A stretch of DNA of 64,000 nucleotides from Jutongia hominis (GTDB taxonomy: Bacteria; Bacillota; Clostridia; Lachnospirales; Lachnospiraceae). Every line of letters begins with the position of its first letter. Positions within the stretch are counted from its first letter, which is position 1. The notes beneath the pieces were generated by a model. The model made no database searches. It was not told the origin of the DNA and saw only the letters and a program-made list of their open reading frames with translations. The stretch spans positions 62,001-126,000 of the forward strand of contig NZ_JACRSW010000009.1 of assembly GCF_014384965.1 (NCBI RefSeq), read 5' to 3'. Positions 26,939 to 35,759 of the stretch are shown in pieces. The translations under genes and the position numbers were made by a program.

Positions 26939-27562
26939 ATGGAAAATGTAGTAATCACAATATCACGTCAATATGGAAGTGGCGGAAAGACGATCGCGGC
27001 AATGCTTGCACAAAAGCTTGGTGTAAATTGCTATAGTCGTGAGATTCTGAAAATGGCATCTGAGGATAGTGGCATCAATGAGCAGCTTTTTGGTATGTCT
27101 GATGAAAAGATTCGTCATGCCAGATGGCTTCGGACACTGAATCGTCCTTATGAGGGAGAACTTTTGCCACCCGAAGATAAGGAATTTGTATCGGACGATA
27201 ACCTTTTTAATTATCAGGCAAAAGTGATCAAAGAGTTAGCACAGAAAGAATCCTGCGTGATCGTAGGAAGATGTGCAAGCTATATTTTAAAAGATTATCC
27301 GAATGTACTTAGTGTGTTTGTGCATGCAGATGAAGAATTCTGCCTGAAATGTGCAATGGAACGTAACAGTATGAGTGAAAAAGAAATGTTACGTTATATC
27401 GAACGCACCGATAAGTATCGTTCTGATTATTATTTCTATCATACCGGGAAAAAATGGGCAGATGCGAGAAATTATGATCTTTGTCTGAATAGCGGAAAAC
27501 TTGGCTTTGAGAAATGTGTAGAAGAGATCGAAGCATATGCAAAAATTCGTTTTGACAGATAA
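26939..27562 (+). CDS. Cytidylate kinase-like family protein
   Basis: 207-residue P-loop protein beginning VVITISRQYGSGGKTIAAML, the N-terminal nucleotide-binding loop of the cytidylate-kinase-like family (Pfam AAA_26 type). Further motifs are CVIVGRCASYIL (Walker-B-like) and RTDKYRSDYYFYHTGKKW (lid). The start at 26939 has GGGGGG 6 nt upstream; the in-frame ATG at 26894 overlaps a TATAAT box (26890-26895), so it cannot be the start. The physiological substrate of this family is not established. Monocistronic with a good terminator. Confidence 0.85.
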   Translation: MENVVITISRQYGSGGKTIAAMLAQKLGVNCYSREILKMASEDSGINEQLFGMSDEKIRHARWLRTLNRPYEGELLPPEDKEFVSDDNLFNYQAKVIKELAQKESCVIVGRCASYILKDYPNVLSVFVHADEEFCLKCAMERNSMSEKEMLRYIERTDKYRSDYYFYHTGKKWADARNYDLCLNSGKLGFEKCVEEIEAYAKIRFDR

Positions 27563-27566
27563 AAAG

Positions 27567-27606
27567 AGGGCAGTCTGAGGGTAAGTTTCAGACTGCCTTT
27601 GTTTTT
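27567..27606 (+). terminator. Terminator after the kinase-like gene
   Basis: 10-bp stem GGCAGTCTGA / TCAGACTGCC (27569-27578 with 27588-27597) followed by TTTGTTTTT. Confidence 0.9.
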
Positions 27607-27675
27607 CTAAGAAACAGGGGTACGAAAGAGGTTCAAATGAGGAGCAAATAAAATGGTGAGGTAAAGGAGGAGACT

Positions 27676-28671
27676 ATGTATCAGGCAAAAGAAGAAAGAT
27701 ATGACCAAATGATTTATACGAGATGTGGAAAAAGTGGATTAAAGCTTCCGAAAGTTTCTTTGGGCTTTTGGCAGAATTTTGGTGCGCAAGGGCAGTTTTC
27801 AAACATGGAACAGATTGTTCATACTGCTTTTGATCTTGGTATCACGCACTTTGATCTTGCAAACAATTACGGGCATCCATACAATGGAAGTGCCGAAGAA
27901 AATTTTGGAAAGATCCTTGCAAACGGGATGAAACAATACCGTGATGAAATGTGCATTTCGACAAAAGCAGGATATGAAATGTGGGCAGGACCATATGGTG
28001 ACAGAAATGGTTCCCGTAAATATCTGATTGCATCTTTAGACCAAAGCTTGCAAAGAATGGGATTGGAGTATGTTGATATCTTTTATCATCATGTCTATGA
28101 TCCCGATACACCGCTTGAAGAAACAGCAATGGCACTGGATCAGATTGTGCGTCAGGGAAAAGCCCTGTATGTTGGTATTTCTAATTATAATAAAGAACAG
28201 ACTGCCGAAATGCAAAAGTTTTTAGCGGAACAAAAGACACCATTTATCATTAACCAGCCGTCCTATTCGATTCTGAATCGCTGGATCGAGGAAGATGGTC
28301 TGGATCAGTATGCCAAAGAAAATGGATTGGGGCTTGCTGTATTTTCACCGCTTTCTCAGGGCTTTCTGACAGACCGCTATCTGCATGGTATTCCGAAAGA
28401 TTCCAGAATCGGAAAGGGAAATACCTGGCTTGGCGATCAGTTGGATGAAAAGATGCTTGCAAAAATCAATGCATTAAATGATATAGCTGCAAAGCGTGGT
28501 CAAAAGCTGTCGCAGATGGCACTCGCATGGTGTCTGCATAATGAAGCGGTCACTACTGTTTTAGTTGGTGCGAGCAGTCCAAAGCAGCTTGCAGATAATG
28601 TCGAATGCATCCGAAACTTAGACTTTACAAAGGAAGAATGCGATGCGATAGATGCGATCGTACAGGAATAA
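27676..28671 (+). CDS. Aldo/keto reductase (YghZ/Kv-beta type)
   Basis: 331-residue NAD(P)H-dependent oxidoreductase with a TIM-barrel fold. The catalytic region has FDLANNYGHPYNGSAEENFG (Asp and Tyr), followed by a Lys in ISTKAGYEMW and a His in YHHVYDPDTPLEE. The length and the YNGSAE motif fit the L-glyceraldehyde-3-phosphate-reductase-like (YghZ) group. AAAGGAGGAGACT precedes the ATG. Monocistronic; the real substrate is unknown. Confidence 0.9.
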   Translation: MYQAKEERYDQMIYTRCGKSGLKLPKVSLGFWQNFGAQGQFSNMEQIVHTAFDLGITHFDLANNYGHPYNGSAEENFGKILANGMKQYRDEMCISTKAGYEMWAGPYGDRNGSRKYLIASLDQSLQRMGLEYVDIFYHHVYDPDTPLEETAMALDQIVRQGKALYVGISNYNKEQTAEMQKFLAEQKTPFIINQPSYSILNRWIEEDGLDQYAKENGLGLAVFSPLSQGFLTDRYLHGIPKDSRIGKGNTWLGDQLDEKMLAKINALNDIAAKRGQKLSQMALAWCLHNEAVTTVLVGASSPKQLADNVECIRNLDFTKEECDAIDAIVQE

Positions 28672-28679
28672 AAAATGTC

Positions 28680-28708
28680 TTGACAAATTCTGCACAAAAT
28701 GATATATA
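28680..28708 (+). promoter_or_regulatory. Sigma-A promoter of the PTS permease gene
   Basis: TTGACA (28680-28685), 17 bp, TATATA (28703-28708). Transcription would start just before the RAT element, giving a ~255-nt leader. Confidence 0.8.
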
Positions 28709-28720
28709 AATAATATATAG

Positions 28721-28809
28721 TATGTTACTTGATTCGAAACGAATACGAGGCATTAACTATGCAATAAAAATTACAGTATTTTTATGCGTGTTAGTGCCTC
28801 GTTTTTTTG
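28721..28809 (+). promoter_or_regulatory. RAT antiterminator overlapping an intrinsic terminator
   Basis: TATGTTACTTGATTCG ... CGAGGCATTAACTATG resembles the GlcT-type RAT sequence (TGTTACT and AGGCAT halves, 28723-28753). It overlaps the 5' arm of a long terminator: ACGAGGCATTAAC (from 28744) pairs with GTTAGTGCCTCGT (to 28802), then a run of seven T. The two folds exclude each other, so binding of the BglG/GlcT-like protein (31195-32040) should allow read-through into the PTS gene. Confidence 0.85.
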
Positions 28810-28970
28810 TATATTTTTTTAGAGAAAAGAGGAAGATATAAGAGATAGTAAAATCGCACAATACTCTCTTTTTGACACACTGCTTCAAAAGGAAAGAGCA
28901 GACAGCTACAAAAAATAGCAACAAACGGCACGATCCACATAAAAATACCAAAAAGAAAGGATGGTTCATT

Positions 28971-31139
28971 ATGAAGGACAAGATTTTTGAAGTATTGCAA
29001 AGAGTCGGTAGAAGCTTCATGCTGCCAATTGCCATTTTGCCGGTGGCAGGACTGCTTTTGGGACTCGGTAGTTCGTTTACGAATGAAACAACAATTGCCA
29101 CGTATCATTTAGGAGGTATTCTCGGAGAGGGAACGATCCTGCACGCACTTTTGGTTATCATGAATAAGGTAGGCAGTGCTATTTTTGATAACCTTCCATT
29201 GCTATTTGCCGTTGGTGTTGCGATCGGTATGGCAAAGAAAGAAAAAGAAGTTTCGGCATTATCAGCCGTGATTGCATATTTCGTTATGAATATCTCAATC
29301 AGCGGTATGTTAGAGATTAACGGTAAAATTACAGCAGATGGCAAGATCGCATCCGATGTATTGACCGGAACAATTGCTTCTGTCTGCGGTATCAATACCC
29401 TGCAAATGGGTGTCTTTGGCGGTATTATCGTTGGACTTGGTGTTGCTGCTTTGCACAACCGGTTCCATAAGATTCAGTTGCCGAATGCCCTTTCCTTCTT
29501 TGCAGGATCACGTTTTGTACCGATCATCTCAACAGTCGTTTATATGTTTGTCGGTATTTTGCTGTACTTTGTATGGCCGGTTGTACAGAATGGAATCTAT
29601 GCACTTGGCGGTCTTGTAACAGGAAGCGGTTATGGCGGAACATTACTCTTTGGTATTATTAAGAGAGCATTGATCCCATTCGGATTGCATCATGTATTCT
29701 ATATGCCATTCTGGCAGACAGCTGTCGGCGGTACGATGGAAGTTGCCGGAAATGTCGTACAGGGTGGTCAGAACATCTTTTTTGCACAGCTTGCAGATGC
29801 ATCCCATGTTACACATTTTAGTGCAGATGCAACGAGATATTTCTCAGGTGAGTTTATCTTTATGATCTTTGGTCTTCCGGGTGCAGCTTTGGCAATGTAT
29901 CGTACAGCAAAACCGGAAAAGAAAAAACAGGTTGGAGGTCTTTTATTCTCAGCAGCACTTACTTCTATGCTGACAGGTATTACAGAACCGATTGAGTTTT
30001 CTTTCCTGTTTGTAGCACCAATCTTATTTGCGGTTCAGGTAGCACTTGCCGGTGCAGCATATATGATCGCACACATGTTAAATATCGCAGTTGGTCTGAC
30101 ATTCTCAGGCGGCTTGCTTGACCTGTTCCTGTTTGGTATCTTACAGGGCAATGAAAAGACAAGCTGGCTTTTGATCATTCCGGTAGGTATTATTTATTTC
30201 TTCTTATATTATTTTATCTTCTCATTCCTGATCAAGAAGATGAACTTAAAGACACCTGGACGTGAAGACGATGATCAGGAAGTAAAATTATATACAAAAG
30301 CCGATGTTAATGCAAAGAGAGAAAATACATCAAAGAATGGAGAAGCTGTACAGGACGAATTGAGTGAATTGATCACAAGAGGTCTTGGCGGCAAGAAAAA
30401 TATTGATGGCGTTGACTGTTGTGCGACAAGACTTCGCTGTACAGTAATTAAACCGGATCTGGTAGATGATGCATTGTTACGTTCAACAGGTGCATCAGGT
30501 GTAATTCATAAAGGAAGCGGTATTCAGATCGTTTATGGTCCGCATGTCACAGTGATCAAATCAAATCTTGAGGATTATCTTGAAACTGCACCCGATGTAG
30601 AATATACTAAAGATAACATTGACAGCATGGAAGAGACAAAAGAAGTACAGGAAGAGCATAGAGAAGAAAAAGTTACAAAGACGATCACGGTATCCAGCCC
30701 GATCACAGGAATAGCAGCCGATCTGGCAACCGCACCGGATGAAGCATTTGCCGGAAGAATGATGGGAGATGGAGCCGTTGTTACACCACAGGATGCATTG
30801 ATCACGGCACCGGAAGACGGAGAAGTTGTCTTTGTCTTTGATACAAAGCATGCAATCGGTTTCCTGACAGACAGCGGACTTAGTATGCTGCTTCATATCG
30901 GTATTGATACTGTAAAGCTAGAAGGAAAAGGCTTTGAAGTCCTTGTGGAAAACGGACAGAAAGTAAAGAAAGGCGATCCGATGATGAGACTGGATCTGTC
31001 TTATCTGAGTGAAAATGCACCATCGCTTGCGTCACCTGTACTTTGTACGGAACTGGAAGATAACCAGAAGATCCGTCTGTTAAAAGAGGGAGAGATCAAA
31101 GCCGGAGAACCTCTCTTTGCAGTCGACTTCTATGAATAA
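28971..31139 (+). CDS. ptsG: PTS glucose-family permease, EIICBA
   Basis: 722-residue sugar phosphotransferase permease with all three domains in the order IIC (about 1-420, about ten spans, with the GITEPIEF motif at 336-343), IIB (about 455-535, phosphorylated Cys484 in VDCCATRLRC) and IIA (about 570-722, phosphorylated His642 in LLHIGIDTV). It belongs to the glucose/glucosamine/N-acetylglucosamine family; glucose is favoured by the GlcT-type RAT, but this is inference. Start at 28971: GAAAGG lies upstream and this gives the family N-terminus. The gene heads a PTS cluster with its antiterminator, HPr and enzyme I. Confidence 0.93.
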   Translation: MKDKIFEVLQRVGRSFMLPIAILPVAGLLLGLGSSFTNETTIATYHLGGILGEGTILHALLVIMNKVGSAIFDNLPLLFAVGVAIGMAKKEKEVSALSAVIAYFVMNISISGMLEINGKITADGKIASDVLTGTIASVCGINTLQMGVFGGIIVGLGVAALHNRFHKIQLPNALSFFAGSRFVPIISTVVYMFVGILLYFVWPVVQNGIYALGGLVTGSGYGGTLLFGIIKRALIPFGLHHVFYMPFWQTAVGGTMEVAGNVVQGGQNIFFAQLADASHVTHFSADATRYFSGEFIFMIFGLPGAALAMYRTAKPEKKKQVGGLLFSAALTSMLTGITEPIEFSFLFVAPILFAVQVALAGAAYMIAHMLNIAVGLTFSGGLLDLFLFGILQGNEKTSWLLIIPVGIIYFFLYYFIFSFLIKKMNLKTPGREDDDQEVKLYTKADVNAKRENTSKNGEAVQDELSELITRGLGGKKNIDGVDCCATRLRCTVIKPDLVDDALLRSTGASGVIHKGSGIQIVYGPHVTVIKSNLEDYLETAPDVEYTKDNIDSMEETKEVQEEHREEKVTKTITVSSPITGIAADLATAPDEAFAGRMMGDGAVVTPQDALITAPEDGEVVFVFDTKHAIGFLTDSGLSMLLHIGIDTVKLEGKGFEVLVENGQKVKKGDPMMRLDLSYLSENAPSLASPVLCTELEDNQKIRLLKEGEIKAGEPLFAVDFYE

Positions 31140-31194
31140 GATCAGATGACCAAAAAGCATCTGATCAGGATCAGAAAGAGTGTGGAGAAAAGGT

Positions 31195-32040
31195 ATGTAC
31201 AGAGTAGTAAAAGCATTAAACCATAATGCTGTATTAGCAGCAGATGTTACAGATCAAAAAGAATATCTTTTGATGGGAAAAGGAATCGGATTTGGAAAGA
31301 AAGTCAGTGAGCAGTTTGAAGCAGATGAAAGCTGTAGGGTTTATTCACTGACAGACCGGAAAGAACGAAACGATGCACAGAATCTTGCAAAGTCGATCAA
31401 TCCGGAGTTCCTGGAGATTGCGAATATGGTTCTGGATGAAGCAGAAAAGGTATTTGGTCATATCGACCGTAATATTTTATTCCCGCTAGCAGATCATATT
31501 TCTTATGCGGTAGAGCGGATCCAGAGAAATGAAACGATCAGTAATCCGTTGACAGAAGATATCCGGGTCCTTTTCCATATGGAATATAAAGTAGCAAGCT
31601 GTGTCATACCTCTTCTCGAATCACACTTTGGAATCTCAATCAGTGAGGATGAAGTGGGATACATCACGTTACATGTACATTCAGCGATCGATGATGAAAA
31701 AGTATCGGATGCAATGCAAACAGCGCGTGCTGTCAGAGAATGTATCCGTATTGTAGAAGAATCCATGGGCAAAAAGATCGATGTTATGACATTGTCATAT
31801 AACCGGTTGATGAATCATGTACGTTATATGATCGTGCGGGCATTAGAAGGAGAAAAGTTAAAACTCAGCCTGAACGATTATATGCAGGTGAAATACCCGG
31901 AAGAGTTTGCCTTGGCGGCAAAAATCTGTGATGAGATCGGGCAGATGATCAAATCCCCGTTAAAAGATGTAGAGATAGGCTATCTGGCAATGCATATCTG
32001 CCGTGTGACAAGTGGCGAGCTTGACGGCGAGAGCGAGTAA
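31195..32040 (+). CDS. BglG/GlcT-family transcriptional antiterminator
   Basis: 281-residue RNA-binding antiterminator. The N-terminal CAT domain (about 1-55: VKALNHNAVLAAD, LLMGKGIGFGKK) binds RAT RNA. PRD1 (about 65-170) and PRD2 (about 172-278) hold the four conserved phosphorylatable His: H101, H160, H208 and H267. PTS phosphorylation of these should couple activity to sugar uptake. It follows the permease gene by 55 bp; the start at 31195 has GGAGAAAAGGT upstream. The target is most probably the RAT at 28721 upstream of the same operon, so the loop is autogenous. Confidence 0.93.
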   Translation: MYRVVKALNHNAVLAADVTDQKEYLLMGKGIGFGKKVSEQFEADESCRVYSLTDRKERNDAQNLAKSINPEFLEIANMVLDEAEKVFGHIDRNILFPLADHISYAVERIQRNETISNPLTEDIRVLFHMEYKVASCVIPLLESHFGISISEDEVGYITLHVHSAIDDEKVSDAMQTARAVRECIRIVEESMGKKIDVMTLSYNRLMNHVRYMIVRALEGEKLKLSLNDYMQVKYPEEFALAAKICDEIGQMIKSPLKDVEIGYLAMHICRVTSGELDGESE

Positions 32041-32059
32041 AGCGATAGAGCAGCAAAGT

Positions 32060-32290
32060 CATAAAAGGAGAAAGCAGCTACAGAATGCATAGCAAAAAAA
32101 GAGTAGTCAAGAATGCAAAAAAATAAAAATGCAATAAAAAACAAAGTGTAGCAAAAGACAAAGTACAGCAAAAGACAAAAATACAACGAACAATAAAAAA
32201 GTAACAAAAGACAAAGTGCAGCAAAAGAAAAAATGCAACGAAAAATAAAAAAGAAAACCCAAAACAAAAATAAGATCAATGAAAAATGGA
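32060..32290 (+). repeat. A-rich low-complexity spacer before ptsH
   Basis: About 230 bp, very rich in A and poor in T, with degenerate copies of GCAAAAGACAAAGTRYAGC (near 32150, 32170 and 32205). Similar spacers occur at 51953-52200, 55264-55439 and 56709-56890. No stable hairpin, promoter or credible ORF was seen. Confidence 0.6.
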
Positions 32291-32301
32291 GGATGATGAT
32301 T

Positions 32302-32559
32302 ATGAAGACATTTGACTATGTAATTACAGACGAAGTAGGACTTCACGCAAGACCTGCAGGAATGCTCGTAGTGGAAGCGAAAAAATATGCGTCTGACATT
32401 ATGATCAACAAAGCAGGTAAAAAAGCTGATGCAAAAAAAATAATGATGTTAATGACACTTGGTGTTAAGTGCAACGAAGAAGTAACAGTAGAAATATCAG
32501 GTGAAGATGAAGAGAAGGCAGCAGTTGAGATGGAAAAATTTTTCAAAGAGAATTTATAA
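32302..32559 (+). CDS. ptsH: PTS phosphocarrier protein HPr, lacking Ser46
   Basis: 85-residue phosphocarrier passing phosphate from enzyme I to EII. His15 lies in the normal active site GLHARPAG. The regulatory site is changed: where Bacillus HPr has NLKSIMGVM with Ser46, this protein has DAKKIMMLM with Lys46. HPr kinase could therefore not make HPr-Ser-P on this copy, the usual CcpA co-repressor in Firmicutes. Start at 32302 with TGGAGGATGATGATT upstream. It sits between the antiterminator and ptsI. Confidence 0.93.
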   Translation: MKTFDYVITDEVGLHARPAGMLVVEAKKYASDIMINKAGKKADAKKIMMLMTLGVKCNEEVTVEISGEDEEKAAVEMEKFFKENL

Positions 32560-32708
32560 AAGACAAGTTAAAAATATAACGTGCCATGATCATGTTGAAA
32601 GCAGAAATGATTTATTGCCGGGTATTTTACAAAAAGCTATTAGATAAAGCATAGCATATGGATGATAAAGCACAGCATGAGATATTAACATAGCATTGAA
32701 AGGTTATT

Positions 32709-32866
32709 ATGTACGCTCAGCATCTTTCTTAAACAAATCCTTTCCGCTGGATTTTGATATACTGCTTCTATTTTTCGTCGTACAACCATGTACGCATTGC
32801 AAAAATGTCATTGTATATCAAAAAGCCATCTCGAAATTTTTTGCATAGAAGATACTGAGAGTACAT
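32709..32866. repeat. Repeat C (MITE-like) copy, upstream of ptsI
   Basis: A 158-bp element. Ends are ATGTACGCTCAGCATCTTTC and GAAGATACTGAGAGTACAT, imperfect terminal inverted repeats. The inside also pairs: TTTTGATATAC / GTATATCAAAA and GTCGTACAACC..TGTACGC. It is about 80% like the 35576 copy. It separates ptsH from ptsI, ending 21 bp before the ptsI start. Together with it, the 32560-32887 gap contains only AT-rich DNA. Confidence 0.82.
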
Positions 32867-32887
32867 AATGCAGAAAAGGAGGCTGCG

Positions 32888-34510
32888 ATGAAAGTATACG
32901 AAGGAAAGTCAATCTTTAAGGGAATTGCGATCGGTAAGATTTTTTTCTATCAAAAAGGGACACAACAGGTAAAACGGGTTAAGATCAATGATGTGGAAGC
33001 AGAAAAGAAACGTTATGAAGCTGCGAATGCAAAAGCGATCGAGCAGTTAGAAGCTTTGCATGCAAAAGCAGTCAAGGAAGTCGGAGAAGCCAATGCTGCT
33101 GTATTTGAAGTGCATATGATGATGTTAGAAGACGATGATTATGTTTCCTCTATCCGCAACATGATCGAAACACAGCAGGTCAATGCAGAGTTTGCAATCG
33201 CATCTACCGGTGATAACTTTTCTGAAATGTTTTCACAAATGGATGATGAATATTTCAAGGCAAGAGCAGCAGATGTTAAAGATATTTCAGATCGTTTGAT
33301 CGCTGTATTAAGCCAGAGAGAATCCGTTGGTGATATGGGAGAAGAGCCGGTGATCGTAGTAGCCGATGATCTTGCTCCGAGTGAGACCGTACAGATGGAC
33401 AAAGAAAAGCTTTTAGCATTTGTGACACGCTATGGATCAGCAAATTCCCATACGGCAATTCTTGCAAGAACCATGAATATTCCGGCATTGATCGGCGTAG
33501 AGATCGAAGAAGAATGGAATGGTCATATGGCGATCGTCGATGGAAAAAATGCAAAATTATATATTGATCCTGATGAAGAAACATTAGAAAAGCTTCGCAC
33601 AGAGCAGCAAAAAGATATCGAAGCCAGAGAACTTCTTTCGTTACTCAAAGGCAAAGAAGATGTTACAGCAGATGGCAAACATATTAAGCTGTATGCAAAT
33701 ATTGCCGGAGTTGCCGATGTAGCCAATGTTTTGGCAAATGATGCAGCAGGAATCGGTTTGTTCCGTAGTGAGTTTTTATATCTTGAGGCACAGGATTATC
33801 CGGATGAAGAAACACAGTTCTTAGCATATAAGCGTGTTGCTGAAAACATGGCAGGCAGAAAGGTTGTTGTCCGTACTCTTGATATCGGTGCAGACAAGCA
33901 GGTTGATTATTTCAATCTGGATAAAGAAGAAAATCCGGCAATGGGATATCGTGCGATCCGTATCTGCCTTGACCGTCCTAAGATCTTTAAGACACAGCTT
34001 CGTGCCTTGATCCGAGCAAGTGCATATGGTGAGATCGCCATTATGTACCCGATGATCATTTCAGTGGAAGAAGTGCGCAAGATCAAAGAAATCGTAGAAG
34101 AAGTCAAAACAGAACTTACGAAACAGGGAATTGCATATGGCAGCTTTGAACAGGGCATCATGATCGAGACTCCTGCAGCTGTAGTGATGAGTGATGAATT
34201 GGCAAAAGAAGTAGATTTCTTTAGCATTGGCACAAATGATCTGACACAGTACACGCTTGCAATGGATCGTCAGAATATGAAACTTGACAGTATGTATGAT
34301 CCGCATCATCCGGCTATTCTTCGTATGATCCAAAAAACAATTGAAAACGGACATAAGGAAGGCTGCTGGGTTGGTATTTGCGGAGAACTTGGTGCAGATA
34401 CGACATTAACAGAAACTTTCTTGAAGATGGGAGTAGATGAGTTGTCGGTATCGCCATCTTTTGTCCTTCCGATTCGTAAGATCATTCGTGAAACTTCCGT
34501 ACAGGAATAG
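32888..34510 (+). CDS. ptsI: PTS enzyme I
   Basis: 540-residue phosphoenolpyruvate-protein phosphotransferase, the first component of the PTS relay, which phosphorylates HPr. The phosphorylated His188 is in GSANSHTAILARTMNIP. The PEP-binding C-terminal barrel shows GIGLFRSEFLYL, AMGYRAIRICLDRP and GIMIETPAAVVMSDELA, with the late Cys of GWVGICGELGAD. AAGGAGGCTGCG precedes the ATG. A MITE-like element lies directly upstream of this RBS. Confidence 0.97.
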   Translation: MKVYEGKSIFKGIAIGKIFFYQKGTQQVKRVKINDVEAEKKRYEAANAKAIEQLEALHAKAVKEVGEANAAVFEVHMMMLEDDDYVSSIRNMIETQQVNAEFAIASTGDNFSEMFSQMDDEYFKARAADVKDISDRLIAVLSQRESVGDMGEEPVIVVADDLAPSETVQMDKEKLLAFVTRYGSANSHTAILARTMNIPALIGVEIEEEWNGHMAIVDGKNAKLYIDPDEETLEKLRTEQQKDIEARELLSLLKGKEDVTADGKHIKLYANIAGVADVANVLANDAAGIGLFRSEFLYLEAQDYPDEETQFLAYKRVAENMAGRKVVVRTLDIGADKQVDYFNLDKEENPAMGYRAIRICLDRPKIFKTQLRALIRASAYGEIAIMYPMIISVEEVRKIKEIVEEVKTELTKQGIAYGSFEQGIMIETPAAVVMSDELAKEVDFFSIGTNDLTQYTLAMDRQNMKLDSMYDPHHPAILRMIQKTIENGHKEGCWVGICGELGADTTLTETFLKMGVDELSVSPSFVLPIRKIIRETSVQE

Positions 34511-34520
34511 TATGACAGCG

Positions 34521-34549
34521 TTGACAGATCGGGACAATAGCAGTATAAT
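34521..34549 (+). promoter_or_regulatory. Consensus sigma-A promoter of tcdA
   Basis: TTGACA (34521-34526), exactly 17 bp, TATAAT (34544-34549), only 11 bp after the ptsI stop. A hairpin GAATGCA..TGCATTC (34587-34610) followed by GCTTTTT lies in the resulting leader and could be an attenuator. Confidence 0.85.
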
Positions 34550-34586
34550 AAAGCCTATTAAAACAGTAGGAAAAGAGCGGGTACAG

Positions 34587-34618
34587 AATGCAGAAAGCAT
34601 TTTGCATTCGCTTTTTGC
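34587..34618 (+). terminator. Hairpin in the tcdA leader
   Basis: 7-bp stem GAATGCA / TGCATTC with a 10-nt loop and GCTTTTTGC behind it. It is either a weak terminator for ptsI read-through or an attenuator for tcdA, since the promoter lies upstream of it. Confidence 0.4.
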
Positions 34619-34669
34619 TTGTGTGATAAAAAATCAACGGATGTCAGAGGAAAGGTTAGGAAATAAGAT

Positions 34670-35425
34670 ATGTTGACACAATTTTCCAGAACGGAATTAT
34701 TACTTGGCAAAGAAGCAATGGAACAGTTAAGTAAGGCCAGGGTAGCTGTCTTTGGTGTAGGCGGTGTAGGCGGTTATGCCTGTGAAGCACTGGTACGAAG
34801 CGGAATCGGTGCATTTGACCTGATCGATGATGATAAAGTCTGCCTGACGAACTTAAACCGTCAGATCATTGCGACAAGAAAGACAGTTGGCAAATACAAA
34901 ACAGATGTGATGAAAGAACGTATGCTTGAGATCAACCCGGATGTGGATGTTGCGATACACAAATGTTTTTTCCTGCCGGAGAATGCTGATGAATTCCCTT
35001 TTGAAGAATATGATTATATTATTGATGCGGTCGATACGGTTACTGCTAAGATCGAACTGGTTATGAAAGCACAGGAGAAGAATGTTCCGATCATCAGCAG
35101 CATGGGAGCCGGCAACAAACTGGATGCAAGTATGTTTCAGGTAGCAGATATCTATAAGACGAAAGTCTGCCCGCTTGCAAAAGTCATGCGAAGAGAATTA
35201 AAGAAACGTGGTGTGAAGAAGTTAAAAGTTGTATATTCGGAAGAGAAGCCGACCAGACCGATCGAAGATATGGCAATCAGCTGCCGTACAAATTGCATCT
35301 GCCCCCCGGGAGCTAAGCATAAATGTACAGAACGTCGTGATATTCCGGGCAGCGTTGCCTTTGTTCCATCGGTGGCGGGGCTGATCATTGCAGGAGAAGT
35401 GATCAAAGATCTGAGCCGTCACTAA
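34670..35425 (+). CDS. tcdA: tRNA threonylcarbamoyladenosine dehydratase
   Basis: 251-residue E1-like enzyme (ThiF/HesA superfamily, YgdL/CsdL group) that cyclises t6A37 of tRNAs to ct6A using ATP. The nucleotide loop GVGGVGGYACEALVRSGIG (about 27-45) is followed by DLIDDDKVCLTNLNRQI and DAVDTVTAKIEL. Late cysteines (CRTNCICPPGAKHKC) are typical. The RBS is weak (AGGAAATAAGAT); the start follows from family alignment. Preceded by a perfect sigma-A promoter. Confidence 0.9.
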   Translation: MLTQFSRTELLLGKEAMEQLSKARVAVFGVGGVGGYACEALVRSGIGAFDLIDDDKVCLTNLNRQIIATRKTVGKYKTDVMKERMLEINPDVDVAIHKCFFLPENADEFPFEEYDYIIDAVDTVTAKIELVMKAQEKNVPIISSMGAGNKLDASMFQVADIYKTKVCPLAKVMRRELKKRGVKKLKVVYSEEKPTRPIEDMAISCRTNCICPPGAKHKCTERRDIPGSVAFVPSVAGLIIAGEVIKDLSRH

Positions 35426-35575
35426 AATGAGGTTTGCACATAAATGATAAAAAATATCAATAAACGATAGATTCTTGAAAAAAGATAGTGCAGAAGTATA
35501 TAATATGAAAAATGCAAGAAAACAAAATGATTTATTCCTGCATATATTCAAGATATACACAAATTTTTTACAAAA

Positions 35576-35736
35576 ATGTACTCTCGGTATCTTCTTAAAA
35601 CGAATCTTTTCGACTGGATTTACGATATACTGCTTCCATTTTCTCGTCGTACACACCGTGTACGCACTGCAAAAATGTCATTGTATATCAAAAATCCATC
35701 TCGAAAATTTTCGTTTAGAAGATGCCGAGAGTACAT
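35576..35736. repeat. Repeat C (MITE-like) complete copy
   Basis: 161-bp element with terminal inverted repeats ATGTACTCTCGGTATCTTCT (35576-35595) and AGAAGATGCCGAGAGTACAT (35717-35736), 20 bp with one mismatch. Nested inner pairing includes ACGATATAC / GTATATC and CGTACACACCGTGTACG. It has no coding capacity, so it depends on a transposase elsewhere. It ends 23 bp before the small gene at 35760. The other part of the 35426-35759 gap (35426-35575) is featureless. Confidence 0.9.
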
Positions 35737-35759
35737 AAAATACTTAGGAGGTAAGAATT

